40,344 nt of DNA, from positions 211,304 to 251,647 of the forward strand of contig RQSC01000017.1 of assembly GCA_013416795.1 (NCBI GenBank), read 5' to 3'. This document shows, in pieces, positions 9,335-19,361 of this stretch. The notes under the pieces were generated by a model, which was given only the letters and a program-made list of their open reading frames with translations, did no database searches and was not told the origin of the DNA. Source of the stretch: Prasinococcaceae sp. CCMP 1430. Lineage: Eukaryota; Prasinodermophyta; Palmophyllophyceae; Prasinococcales; Prasinococcaceae. How positions within the stretch are numbered: position 1 is the stretch's first letter; each line of letters starts with the position of its first letter. A program made the position numbers and the translations under genes.

Positions 9335-12019
9335 GGTCCGGCGCCCTGCCCAGCGTCCCCGCCGCCGTCCCCATGAGGATCGGCAGCGCCCTCCTCGCCC
9401 TCCCCGGGAGGATCCGCCAAGTCGCCATAGATCGCCAGCCTGAAGCCACTGCGCGTCACTGAACCGTCCGTTTTGAAAGTGATCGTCAACTGCTCGTTCG
9501 GCGCGACGGTGCCTGCGGGGGGAGCTTGGGTGCCGCAGTACTTGGTGCCTTCGACCGAGACGTCATCATACACGCAAAAGGGATGGGACTCGAGGTCGAA
9601 AGCAGTGAAGCTGTAATTGGCCGGACCATCGATGAGGATGGTTCCGTCCTGGTTGTCGCCGTAATCGCTCGGGTGGTTCAGCGACGTGACCACGGCGCTG
9701 AGAGCGCCCGGGCAGCCGTAGCCGTAGCATTCGTATTCGACGTCGCCGCTGATCTCCACAAACGGCGGCGGCTGACCGTACTCTTGGTCGTGGTAATCAC
9801 TGTGATTTTTGGTCGTGGTAATCAATGTACTCTTGGTAGTTGTAATCACTGTAATTTTGGTCGTGGTACTCACTGTACTCTTGGTAGTTGTAATCACTGT
9901 AATTTTGGTCGTGGTACTCACTGTACTCTTGGTAGTTGTAATCACTGTAATTTTGGTCGTGGTACTCACTGTACTCTTGGTAGTTGTAATCACTGTAATT
10001 TTGGTCGTGGTAATCACCGTACCCATAGTCGTAGTAATCACCGTAACCATGGAGGTGGTAATCACTGTAATTTTGGTCGTGGTAATCACTGTACTCTTGG
10101 TAGTTGTAATCACTGTAATTTTGGTCGTGGTAATCACTGTACTCTTGGTAGTTGTAATCACTGTAATTTTGGTCGTGGTAATCACTGTACTCTTGGTAGT
10201 TGTAATCACTGTAATTTTGGTCGTGGTAATCACCGTACCCATAGTCGTAGTAATCACCGTAACCATGGAGGTGGTAATCACTGTACTCTTGGTCATGGTA
10301 CTCACTGTACTCCTGGTAGTTGTAATCACTGTAATTTTGGTCGTGGTAATCATCGTACTCGGGAGGATCCGCCAAGTCGCCATAGATCGCCAGCCTGAAG
10401 CCACTGCGCGTCACTCGGGTGGTTCAGCGACGTGACCACGGCGCTGAGAGCGCCCGGGCAGCCGTAGCCGTAGCATTCGTATTCGACGTCGCCGCTGATC
10501 TCCACGAACGGCGGCGGCTGACCGTACTCGTAAAAAAAGTCGATACAGCCGTAGTCAGATTCGCTCGCACCCCATGGCGAGCGATTTCTGAGCCACACCG
10601 CGACGTTCGAATCCTGCTCGCAGAAGGCCACCGACTCCCCGTATCCGATGGGTTGGGCGCCCGCATTTGCCAGGGCGTACTGCACGGGACGGAGGGCAAG
10701 GAATCATTCAGACACGGTTGGAGTCAGCGTGCGGCGCGCACAAGACTGCCCGCGACCCCTCAAAGGTCCGTCGGTGCACACGCGAGTTGCTGTGTGCGCG
10801 TCCCAAGAGCGTCGGTACTGACACCCTCACGCACTCCCAACTCGAATGCGCGCTCGGACACGCGCGCACGCACCTCCTTGGTCTCCCAGGTCCCATTGTC
10901 TGTCGGCGCCCGGAGCTCGATAACCGTACTGGCATCGACGTCGAATCTGAACATGTCATCGGAGACAACCGACATGTAGCACGCCTCCTTGCCAAGCATA
11001 TTTAGAGACGACCCGTCACTGAAGTACGAAACTGTGCCAGCGTGGAAGTGACACGCCAGCAACGTGCCGTGGGATGGGACGATGACATGGTTCGAAAAGG
11101 AGATGGCCATCGTCGTGTCATCGGACAAACCTGCCGCCGTGAGCTGCCACCTCTCCAGCCTGCAGTCCTCGTCGCCCACGTTCTTGAGCTCCACGTATGC
11201 AGGCACGAAGTCGTCGGTGGGGCCTTCTGTCCAGCTCCCGTTTGTCCAGCTCCCGTTCGCCGGCGTCTCCGTGTAGTGGCCAAGATTCACCTCCGTCACC
11301 ACGACGCTCGAAGCGTTGCAGCGCTTCGCGCGCATGACTGTAGAGACGTTGGCGGCGTAAGAAGTCGCGTTCTGCAAACGCAGCAGATCGTCGGCCGCGT
11401 TGCGCGTTGGACGCGCGGCCTCGTGCGTCACCATGTAGTACATCCCGTTGTCCGCCCTCCTCACCTCCTTGCACTCGTACTCCCACGCGTCCGTGCGCTG
11501 GCACATCGAGTTCCCGTGATTGTTCATGTAATCCAAATCATCGAGAGCCAGATTGGCAGGGATGACCACTCGCCCGGTCGGTCCAGTGCGCGTGTCGCCC
11601 CGGATATACGTGTACGGGTCCAGGCCATCGTCACAAACGCCCTCGTCGCTCAGCGAATACGCCACCTCCGATTCCATGGGCAGCGACCCACACGTGTCCT
11701 GAAATACACTGTAGCTGTGGCCGTAGCCGTAGCCGTCGCCGTGGACATCGTCGCCGTAGGGGTACTCATACGAGTGACCGCTGTCATCACTGCCGCCGTC
11801 ACCTGGGGGCACAGTGTAGGTGGCGGGCGAAGGCGGGGGTTGGTCGTAGAAGCGCAGCGCGCGCGCACGTGTGTTCTCGCCCACATCCGTGTCGCCGCGC
11901 GGTCCGGCCAGGTACGTGCGCTCGGGCTCGTGAGTGCGTGTCTCGTCTACGTGGGTGTCCTGGACGCACAAGGGCTCCTCCTCGACGGCGGCAGCAGCCG
12001 GTTCAGGTACAGCAAGGGC
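9331..12019 (-). CDS. Secreted LTD/CUB protein with Tyr-rich repeats, frame-broken
   Basis: Proposed pieces, in transcript order. Exon A (12019?-10835) begins after a CCACCCACAG acceptor; no in-frame ATG is near and an N lies at 12116, so the signal-peptide exon is missing. It ends at a GTGCGTGAG donor. Exon B runs from 10679 after CCGTGCAG. Exon A is acidic/Tyr-Gly-rich, then has a lamin-tail-like beta domain (VVVTEVNLGHY, AYVELKNVGDEDC) and tandem NGSW sequons. Exon B leads to EYGQPPPFVEISGDVEYECY, a shortened CUB start, then the Tyr-rich array (about 9781-10349), then a complete CUB domain (TAFDLESHPFCVYDDVSVEG, KYCG, SGFRLAIYGDL). Three different frames carry these parts: a shift at the 10413 junction and another near 9810. 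Probably extracellular and N-glycosylated. Either the consensus has errors here or this copy is damaged. Confidence 0.6.
9781..10349 (-). repeat. 48-bp / 24-bp tandem array encoding Tyr-rich peptide
   Basis: About 570 bp of 24-bp half-units arranged as 48-bp units encoding DYNYQEYSEYHDQNYS (16 aa) on the minus strand. A higher-order period is visible: the variant segment encoding HLHGYGDYYDYGYGDY recurs exactly 216 bp apart (CCATGG at 10047 and 10263). Because units are multiples of three, other frames also stay open (Thr-rich ITVITTTKS on the minus strand; VVVITVILVV on the plus strand). The Tyr frame is chosen because it shares DYHDQEYG with the flanking CUB exon. Confidence 0.85.
10356..10530 (-). 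repeat. Truncated duplicate of CUB-coding segment
   Basis: Matches 9404-9460 joined to 9670-9785 almost base for base (one clear mismatch in the second part). Relative to the downstream copy, 209 nt (9461-9669) are missing at the junction CACT|CGGG. As 209 is not a multiple of three, the joined halves are out of frame with each other. Confidence 0.8.
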
Positions 12020-12115
12020 CTGTGGGTGGCGGTGGGTGGAACAACACCGCGATGGGCGTCGCTCTGACTCCCATGTCGGCAACCTCAGCGTACGATGTCA
12101 CCCTACAGTCATACA

Positions 12116-12116
12116 N
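12116..12116. other. Single ambiguous base (N)
   Basis: An isolated N, about 100 bp upstream of the first recognisable coding sequence of the LTD/CUB gene, whose 5' exon cannot be found. It may mark a collapsed or unresolved gap. Confidence 0.6.
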
Positions 12117-13438
12117 CGCGCCCCGCGCTACGCCACGGCGCCCCGCCCCGCCGCGGGCCACGGCCGCTGGCGCATATCAAATCGCACCCGCCGACCGCCG
12201 CCGCCGACTTGTGGTGCGGGCCGATCTTTTTCGAAAGCCGTCGGATTTTTATTTTTTTTTTCAATTTTTTGCTTCCGTTTTGTTTGTTTTGTTTTGTTTT
12301 GTTCGGTTCGGTTCGGTTCGGTTTGCCTTCGGCGAAGCTGTTTTATTTTATTATTTCTTTTATTTCTTTTTTATTCTTTTCTCTCTTTTATTTTCTTTAT
12401 TTCGTTTTGACTTCAGTTCGCAGCTGCGAAACTTTTTCTTTGCTGCGAAATTTCGTTCTACCGCAAAAAATCGCCCGCCGCCGCGCCGGCGCCCGCGCCG
12501 GCCAGCCAGCTTGCGCCGCCGCGCGCCGCCCCCCCCCTGGAGGTGGCGCGGCCCGGCACTCTGCCCGAGCGATGCCCTGGCTCGTACCCGCCAACCAACA
12601 ACAACTCCCCCCAAGCCCCCTCCCCCACCCCACCCCCTTTGCCCCCCGGCCAGCCCCGCGCTGTGCCGGCTGCCGGCCAGGTCGCGCCGCGCGCGCTCGG
12701 GGAACAGCGGGGCGGTATTAGGGTTAAAATCGTAACCTAAACATCTGGTCGAGGCACCGCACGCGCAGATGTGGGTGAAATGAGGTGATGTGGTGGACCG
12801 TTTTGGAACCCTGCGTTCGGCGCGGTCGCGGTCGCGCGCGCGCGCCGCGGCGCCCAAAACGGGCGCGGGTGTGGGCGCGTGGCTGGTGTCGAGTTGTGAC
12901 CGCGGGGGGAGGGTGGGGTGGGGTGGGGGAAGGGGACGGGGAGGGCCGGCAGCCTGCCCGCACGCACGGCGCCCAAACAGTCCTTTTTTTTTTTAGGACG
13001 AATTTCGCACCGCGCGTCCGCATCGGGTGCGCGCGATGCGGGACGCGCGCGCGAGAGCAGGCGACAGTTGCGGGAGTGGACGGGCGAGAACGTGGCCGCC
13101 ATGTAGTCTCCCCGTCTCGACTTGGCCTCCGCGCACGGGGAGAGGCACGAGAGGGCGCTGGGGGTGCTGCTCCGCGCCAACCTGCGCGCGCGCGTTTTTC
13201 TTCGCCCGATTTTTCGATGGCAAAGGCCCGGAAAACGGGCACGCGCTTCCGCAGCGGCGAGTCGCTGCGGCTGCGGCTGCGCGCTGCGAGTCGCGCGGCA
13301 CGCGCGCTCCCCTAGCTCCCCCGCAGCGGCACCAACGCGCTCAAGTCGCTCTCAGGGGGCTGCGCTCAGACGCTGCTCGGGAGTGTGGCGGGTACGCTCG
13401 GGAGAGAGAGAGATCGAACGCGCACCCTACCGAGTGGG
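12117..13438. promoter_or_regulatory. Intergenic region upstream of PF16
   Basis: About 1.3 kb without a supported gene. It holds a T-rich tract (about 12226-12445) with (TTTTG)n then (TTCGG)n microsatellites, a telo-box-like imperfect inverted repeat TTAGGGTTA...TAACCTAA (12718-12740), a G-run block (about 12904-12945) and a T10 run before AG (12986-12998) that could be a 3' splice site for a 5' UTR intron. Confidence 0.45.
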
Positions 13439-13689
13439 ATGCGCGCCCCGCAGCAGTCTTTGCGCCTTGGCCGGCCGGCCGGCAAGGCGCCGACCGTGTA
13501 CGCCGACGGCGACTCTGCGAGCGAGCGCTCGCGGCTGTGTTCGCCCTAGGCACGCGAAACGTCACCCTGAGCTCGCCTCGCCTGTGCTCCACTGCTCACA
13601 CGTGCGCCACACCTTTTCGCCCTACTCCCGCGTGCACTCTCGCCGCCAACGCACCCGCCACCCGCCGCGCCCCGTACTCGCTTGCACAG

Positions 13690-15204
13690 GTTTTCGAGAC
13701 ATACCAAAAGAACCGCGTCACGTTTGTGCAGACGGTGGCTGAGTTGGCGACCCGTCCACAGAACATCGAGGCGCTGCAGAGCGCGGGCGTGATGTCGCTG
13801 CTACGGCCGTTGCTGCTCGACAATGTGCCCAGCATCCAGCAGAGCGCTGCGCTCGCGCTCGGCCGGCTTGCCAACTACTCGGACGACCTCGCCGAGGCGG
13901 TAGTTTCCAACGAAATCCTTCCGCAGCTCGTGTACTCGCTCTCCGAGCAGAACAGGTTCTACAAAAAGGCCGCTGCATTCGTGCTGCGCGCTGTCGCCAA
14001 GCACTCTCCCGCGCTGGCGCAGGCCGTCGTCGACTCGGGCGCGCTCGACTCGCTCGTTGCGTGCCTTGAGGAGTTCGACCCGGGCGTGAAAGAGGCCGCG
14101 GCGTGGGCCCTCGGCTACATCGCGCGCCACAACGCCGAGCTTGCGCAGAGCGTGGTGGATGCGGGCGCCGCAGCACTGCTCGTGCTGTGCGTGCAGGAGC
14201 CCGAGATCAACTTGAAGCGCATCGCGGCGTCGGCGCTCTCGGACATCGCCAAACATGGACCGGAGCTCGCGCAGGCGGTTGTCGACACGGGTGCCGTCGC
14301 CTACATTGCGCCGCTCATCGTGAACCCCGACAGCAAGCTAAAGAGGCAGGTGTGCTCGTGCCTCGGGCAGGTGGCGAAGCACTCGGTTGACCTTGCGGAG
14401 GTCGTCGTCGAGGCGGAAATTTTCCCGAAGATCCTGGTGTGCCTGAAGGACATTGATGCGCAGGTGCGCAAGTACGCCGCAACGTGCATCCGGGAGGTGG
14501 CCAAGCACACGCCTGAGCTGGCGCAGCTGATCGTGTCGAACGGTGCGGCCGGTGCGCTGGTGGACTACGTGAACGAATCGGAGGGAAACAACAGCCTGCC
14601 GGGCATCATGGCGCTGGGCTACGTCGCCGCGTTCTCCGAGACGCTCGCGTTGGCAGTGATCGCGTCGAAGGGTGTGCCGCCGCTGTACGCGGCCCTCGTG
14701 AAGGAACCCGAGGACCACATGAAGGCGGCGAGTGCGTGGTCGCTGGGGCAGGTCGGGCGGCACTCCCCTGACCACGCCAAGGCGCTTGCTGACGCCGGGG
14801 TGCTGCCCGCTCTCGTGGCGACGCTCATCGCGCCCGAGAGCAGCGAGGACCTGCAGACGAAGTGCAAGCGCGCGCTCAAGTACATTGTGGAGCGCCTCAC
14901 TTACCTGCCCGCGCTCGATGCGCTGCTGCAGGAGAGCGGCCTGCCTGAGGCCATCGTGAAGTACGTGTTGCAGCAGCTCGCCAAGGTGCTGCCCAACGAC
15001 GCCGAGGGCCGCCATGCCTTCGTCACCAGCGGTGGCTTTGCGAAGGTACAGCAGATCGAGGCGACACAGGCGGGATCCGACATCAAAGAGTCCGTCGATA
15101 TCATCAACAGCTGCTACCCCGAGGAGATCGTGCGCTACTACTCGCCAAACTACGCCGCGTCGCTGCTGGAGAAGCTCGAGACGTCGGCGGTACCGGTCGC
15201 ATAG
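13690..15204 (+). CDS. SPAG6: PF16/SPAG6 armadillo protein, axoneme central pair
   Basis: The exon from 13690 (after TTGCACAG) gives 504 aa covering nearly the whole family length. PF16/SPAG6 stabilises the C1 microtubule of the ciliary/flagellar central pair, so the organism should have motile 9+2 flagella. Eight or so armadillo repeats are visible: ELATRPQNIEALQSAGVMSL, ALALGRLANYSDDLAEAVV, EQNRFYKKAAAFVLRAVAKH, DPGVKEAAAWALGYIARHNA, KRIAASALSDIAKHGPELAQ. The conserved C-terminus SCYPEEIVRYYSPNY is present. The family normally begins about 8-10 residues earlier. A candidate first exon is 13439-13495 (MRAPQQSLRLG..., donor GTGTAC, phase 0), but its sequence is unlike the usual N-terminus, so the start is uncertain. 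The gene converges on EED. Confidence 0.92.
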   Translation, partial: VFETYQKNRVTFVQTVAELATRPQNIEALQSAGVMSLLRPLLLDNVPSIQQSAALALGRLANYSDDLAEAVVSNEILPQLVYSLSEQNRFYKKAAAFVLRAVAKHSPALAQAVVDSGALDSLVACLEEFDPGVKEAAAWALGYIARHNAELAQSVVDAGAAALLVLCVQEPEINLKRIAASALSDIAKHGPELAQAVVDTGAVAYIAPLIVNPDSKLKRQVCSCLGQVAKHSVDLAEVVVEAEIFPKILVCLKDIDAQVRKYAATCIREVAKHTPELAQLIVSNGAAGALVDYVNESEGNNSLPGIMALGYVAAFSETLALAVIASKGVPPLYAALVKEPEDHMKAASAWSLGQVGRHSPDHAKALADAGVLPALVATLIAPESSEDLQTKCKRALKYIVERLTYLPALDALLQESGLPEAIVKYVLQQLAKVLPNDAEGRHAFVTSGGFAKVQQIEATQAGSDIKESVDIINSCYPEEIVRYYSPNYAASLLEKLETSAVPVA

Positions 15205-15387
15205 ACCGAACCCTTGGTCTCCCTCGCTGTCATCCTTGTAAATTTGATCACTAGCCACTGCAGCCAGGGTGCGTGCGCTGCGTGCCTTGTCCGTACCGGT
15301 ACTGTACCCGCGCGAAAGCAAAAATGATCACAATTACAGGTCGCAGGAAGTGCGGGGCATCTCACGCCTCCACGCGGCCGCCCCACA

Positions 15388-16877
15388 TCACCGCCCGTTG
15401 GCACGCGCGCTCGCTTTCGGTGCGTGGGTGCCGGCTCGGTTATCGACGTCCTTGTCGCTGTCATCGCTGCATTGCATGTGCAGCGGCGCGATGTGAATGT
15501 CAGCATTTCGAGGTCTGCGATGCCTGATGCACAACGGTGTCAGCAGCATGGCGCAGGCAGCCACGCGTGCGACGCACCTGCTCGTGAGCGCCGCAGAGTC
15601 GTCGAATCGGTACAGCGCACCGTTGTCGGCGCAGGCAACGACCATGCGGCCGTCCGCAGAGGGCGAGGCCATGCGAACGGGCCGCTTACAGCGCGGCAGG
15701 CTGAGCCTCAGCGGTGCCGTGGGCGGGCTCGCGCGCGTGTCCCAGACGTACACGCGGCCGTCAACTGTGCCCACCGCGAGTGTCGAACAGCCCAAGTCTA
15801 GCCCGAAGCGCATAAACCAAATCGAGCAGTCCGCGAACACATACTGCTGCAGCAGCTCCGCGTCGCCGGTGCCGTACGGGTATAACGGCAGTGTCTTCGA
15901 CAGGCCAGTCGACGACTCAAACCAGCCAGGCGGCTGCGGTGCCGCGCGCTGTCGCGTAGCGTCCTCGACGGGTCGCCACATCAGGATGCGGCTGTCGACG
16001 CTCTTGGTGAGCAGCAGATCGCCCACCCACCGGACGCAATCCACGTAATTGCTGTGCACGAGATGCGTGGAGAAATCCGCGTAGGTCACAAAGCGCGTCT
16101 CGAACCTCCCTGGCGGCCCCTCCCACACGGCGGCCTCCTCGAAGAGCTGGGCGTGACGCTCAAGCTCCCACACGCACACCGTGTTGTCCATACCGCAGCT
16201 CGCGAGGCGCAGGCCGCTCGGATGCAAGTCGCAGCTGAGCACCTCGTTCTTGTGGCCGCCCGTGCCTGCGAGGATCATGATGCACACGCCCGAGCGCAGG
16301 TCCCACACCCGTATGGCCTCATCCTTGGACGCGCTGAAGAGCATCCTTGGCCGCAGCGGCGACACCTTGAGATCGTTGACAGCATGGCCGTGGCCGAGCA
16401 GCACGCGGCGGCACTCGCCCGCGTTGCAGTCGATGGCCTTGATCGATCCTTTCTCGCCGGCCACGATGAGCAGTGGCGCGCCCGTGCTCTCGTCGAGCGA
16501 CCACGCCAGCGTGTACAGCTTCTCCTCCGGGTCGTCGTCGGCGTAGCACTGCAGCAGCCGCAGCTCGCACCCCGGCGGCGGCTTCGCCTCGTACACGTGC
16601 GCGCGGTTCGCGCCCACGGTAGCGAACACGTTGGAGTGTCGCAGGTCGACCAGATTGAACGCCAGACCGTAAATGGGCTCGCCGTGCGCCTCGGACACGC
16701 GGTTGGTGAACGTGTACGCCCGCGGCGTGAGGCGCGGCAGCGGCCGCTGCTCGCCGGCGCCGGCGCCCCCGGTGGCGCTCGCGCGGTGCGTTTCGCGCGG
16801 CCGCGAATTCGCGCGCGCCGCGAAAGCGCGTGCGCGCGGACCCGCGCGCGCGGGGAGAAAACGCGGATGAGCACCAT
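15388..16877 (-). CDS. EED: EED/FIE/ESC Polycomb (PRC2) WD40 subunit
   Basis: A seven-bladed WD40 protein; EED reads H3K27me3 and stimulates the EZH methyltransferase in the nucleus. Family-specific stretches are NVFATVGANRAHVYEA, YTLAWSLDESTGAPLLIVAG, LLGHGHAVNDLKVSPLRPRM, LFSASKDEAIRVWDL, GHKNEVLSCDLHPSGLRLAS and NYVDCVRWVGDLLLTKSVDS. The frame is open upstream of 16698 without an ATG. A tentative model is exon 1 16877-16842 (MVLIRVFSPRAR) joined to 16746 through a 95-nt intron (GTCCGC...GCGAGCAG), preserving the PRAYTFTNRVSEAHGEP lead-in typical of the family. The donor is weak, so the 5' end is provisional. The C-terminal ~50 residues after the last blade are polar and not conserved. About 113 bp separate it from the divergent orphan exon at 16991. 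Confidence 0.9.
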
Positions 16878-16990
16878 TTCAATGCGTGTTACGGTTTTTG
16901 CGCGGACAGACGGGCGGGTGTTGACACGCGCGACGCGCCAGACTGCGCGCGGGCGGCAGTCACCTCCCCCCCTCCCCCTGTCCGGGCGCC

Positions 16991-17139
16991 ATGGCGCGCG
17001 GCACGCTCACCCTCGCCGCCGTGGCGGCGCTCTTCGTGGGCGCGAACGCCGGCGCGGTCGACCTCACGCAGGACAACTTCGACGCGAAGGTGTTCGGCGA
17101 GGGCAAGGCCGCCTTCATCAAGTTCCTCGCGCCTTGGTG
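16991..17139 (+). pseudogene. Orphan first exon of a PDI/thioredoxin-like protein
   Basis: The ATG at 16991 (GCGCCATGG) starts a signal peptide (TLTLAAVAALFVGANAGA, likely cut after ANA) followed by the first half of a thioredoxin fold: VDLTQDNFDAKVFGEGKAAF and IKFLAPW. The exon stops inside the active-site segment at TG|GTGCGTGC, phase 2, where the family continues W-C-G-H-C-K. No downstream exon supplying CGHC is present before the SLC37 gene at 17659, on either strand. The acceptor-like CTCTCCTTTTCAG (about 17312-17324) leads into sequence with no thioredoxin similarity. Best read as the remnant of a gene broken by rearrangement, or as an assembly join; trans-splicing is not excluded. Confidence 0.6.
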
Positions 17140-17658
17140 GTGCGTGCGCGGCGAGCGCCGATCGGCAGACCTAAAAAAAAGTGGAGCAGGGGGGGGAGGG
17201 AGGGGAGGGGCCCGTGTGGCATCGACGGCGGCGCACGCGACGCGACAGCCCGACAGTCTGTCGCTCGGAGGCGCGCCGAAAACAACGCAAAGTGCGCGCC
17301 GCCGGCTGGCACTCTCCTTTTCAGGATCATTTCGTGGGTTCGGAGCGCACGAAGCGCGTCGCTTCGCTTGCCTTTCGTGCGGATCCCCAGTATTTGTCCG
17401 GTCGTCGCCGCCCGCCCCGGGGCATGCTGTATGGCTCACGGCATCTGGCTGCCTGGGCATGTTGTGTGGTGGTGGTGGATGCGAGAGTGCGCATGCGCGT
17501 CCCACAGCGCGTGCGCCTCCCCGCGCGCGGGGGGCGCGAGAGGGGAGGCGGGCGCCCTCCGCCAATCCCACGCGGCCCGTGCGGGGCGCGGCAGGGCGCG
17601 GCGGGGGGAGGAGAGGTTGGGGAGTGGGCGCTGCTCGCCCGGCGGCGCGGCGGCGGCC
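17140..17658. other. Gap between orphan exon and SLC37 gene
   Basis: 519 bp without a supported exon. It contains a purine/G-run block (17181-17209) and a polypyrimidine acceptor-like site near 17324. Presumably it includes the promoter/5' UTR of the SLC37 gene. Confidence 0.35.
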
Positions 17659-19257
17659 ATGGCCGCGCGCGAGGGCGGCCCCGTGGGCCTCGCCCTGCTG
17701 CGCGACGTGTTCGGCATGCACCTGACCACCGAGGCGTGCAAGGCGCTCACGCTGCTGGTCACCTTCCTGGCGTATGCGAGCTTTCACATGAGCCGCAAGG
17801 CGCCGTCGGTCGTGAAGAGCGTGCTGTGCCCGTCGAAGGGGAATAGCAACGCCCTCGCGCGGCGCTCACACCGCCTCCTGCGCGTCAACCAGGGTGGCTG
17901 GGCGCCCTTCAATGGCAAGGATGGCAAGACAGAACTGGGGAACCTGGACATGGCATTTCTGCTCACGTACGCCGTGGGCATGTTCTTCACGGGGCACATC
18001 GCCGACCACATGAACCTGCGCCACTTTCTAGTGATTGGACTCGTCATGTCGGGCCTCTTCACGGCGCTGTATGGCGCGGCCTTCTTCTGGGATGTGCACG
18101 ACGTTTACTACTTCCTCTTCGTGCAGGTGTTCGGGGGGCTCTTCCAGAGCATGGGCTGGCCGGCGGTCGTAGCCGTCGTCGGGAACTGGTTCGCAAAGGG
18201 CAAGCGCGGCCTCATCATGGGAATCTGGAACTCGCACACGAGCGTGGGCAACATCCTCGGCGCGACGGTGCCGGCTGCTGTGCTGCACTTTGGGTGGGGC
18301 TGGTGCATGGTCGTGCCAGGCGCCGTCATGGGCGCTATCGCAATCATCGTGGGGCTCTTCCTGGTGGTCGACCCCACCGAAGTCGGCCTGCCCAGCCCGT
18401 ACAAGAAGGAGAGCGAAGCCGGCAGCTCGCACATCGGGGGTGACAACGAGACGGGACTTCCGCGCGCCAGCGGCGACGCAGTGAGCGCCGTGACAGAGCG
18501 CACGGCGAGCTCCTCTAGCCTCGCGAGCAGCGGCTCCGGCGGTGCAGGCAGGAAGGCCGACTCGGTTAGCTTCGTCCGCGCTTTGTCTATTCCAGGCGTG
18601 GCAACCTTTGCGTGCTCGCTCTTCTTCGCCAAGCTGGTGGCGTACACGTTCCTGTACTGGTTGCCCTTCTACGTCAACAACACGGTCATCGGCGGTAAGT
18701 CGATTGGCCCCACTGAGGCAGCCAACCTGAGCACGCTCTTTGACGTCGCGGGCATCCTCGGCGGAGTCGTTGCAGGCTACCTGAGCGACCGCACGCGCGC
18801 GAGCGGTACCATCGCCACGGGCTTCCTGATGTTCGCCGTGCCCGCATTGTACATGTACCAGGCGTGGGGCCACGTGAACCTGATCACGAACATTATCCTC
18901 ATGATGCTGTCGGGTTTCTTCGTCAACGGGCCGTACGCTCTCATCACGACAGCCGTGAGCGCCGAGCTGGGCACGCACGAGAGCCTCAAGGGCAACGCCA
19001 AGGCACTTGCGACGGTGACAGCGATCATTGACGGCACGGGCAGCCTCGGCGCGGCGGTGGGCCCGCCGCTCACCGGCCTCATTTCCAGCTCATACGGATG
19101 GTCGAAAGTTTTCTTCATGCTCTATGTTGCAGCGGGCTGTGCGGCTCTCATGCTCTTTCCCGTGGTCTCTGCGGAGTACCGCAGGAGCCGCAAAAAGCGC
19201 GAGCGCAACAGGGACAGCCAGCCGGAAGAGAGCGAAGACGCGCCGCTGCTCGAGTGA
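17659..19257 (+). CDS. SLC37-type sugar-phosphate/phosphate antiporter (MFS)
   Basis: A single exon of 532 aa; start ATG in a strong context (GCGGCCATGGC). SLC37 proteins exchange glucose-6-phosphate or glycerol-3-phosphate for phosphate, mostly at the ER membrane. The N-half shows [45 protein letters not shown] (helix 2/loop) and the highly conserved [20 protein letters not shown] with [12 protein letters not shown] polar central loop (about 250-310) separates the halves. The C-half has [30 protein letters not shown] and [19 protein letters not shown]. Twelve hydrophobic helices fit. The C-terminus is acidic with a dileucine-like EDAPLLE tail. SLC37A3/A4-type specificity cannot be decided from sequence. 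Ends 104 bp from the convergent DnaJ-thioredoxin stop. Confidence 0.93.
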   Translation: MAAREGGPVGLALLRDVFGMHLTTEACKALTLLVTFLAYASFHMSRKAPSVVKSVLCPSKGNSNALARRSHRLLRVNQGGWAPFNGKDGKTELGNLDMAFLLTYAVGMFFTGHIADHMNLRHFLVIGLVMSGLFTALYGAAFFWDVHDVYYFLFVQVFGGLFQSMGWPAVVAVVGNWFAKGKRGLIMGIWNSHTSVGNILGATVPAAVLHFGWGWCMVVPGAVMGAIAIIVGLFLVVDPTEVGLPSPYKKESEAGSSHIGGDNETGLPRASGDAVSAVTERTASSSSLASSGSGGAGRKADSVSFVRALSIPGVATFACSLFFAKLVAYTFLYWLPFYVNNTVIGGKSIGPTEAANLSTLFDVAGILGGVVAGYLSDRTRASGTIATGFLMFAVPALYMYQAWGHVNLITNIILMMLSGFFVNGPYALITTAVSAELGTHESLKGNAKALATVTAIIDGTGSLGAAVGPPLTGLISSSYGWSKVFFMLYVAAGCAALMLFPVVSAEYRRSRKKRERNRDSQPEESEDAPLLE

Positions 19258-19361
19258 GCGAGGAGTGCGCATGGGGCCACGCAGTGCCATAATCAGCTCG
19301 AATAATAATACCAGCACCTTTGTGCGCCACGTGTGCAATTTGCTGATGCGCGCGCGCCGTG

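Noticed and set aside
6578-9376. A 932-codon + strand frame opposite WDHD1
   Set aside because: Antisense shadow with no recognisable motif; WDHD1 on the minus strand is unmistakable.
9781-10349. Regular 24/48-bp array considered as CRISPR or as a hydrophobic repeat protein on the + strand
   Set aside because: No unique spacers exist, the host is eukaryotic, and the + strand VVVITV frame is a by-product of a period divisible by three. Flanking homology supports the minus-strand Tyr frame.
10600-10625. GTTCGAATCC resembling a tRNA B box
   Set aside because: Lies inside coding sequence of the LTD/CUB gene. The flanking GCGAGC/GCTCGC pairing spans only about 45 nt and no A box or anticodon arm fits.
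16054-19257. A 1067-codon open frame spanning the EED antisense strand, the orphan exon and the SLC37 gene
   Set aside because: Only its last 532 codons match a family (SLC37). The upstream part is composition-driven openness in GC-rich DNA and lies antisense to EED.
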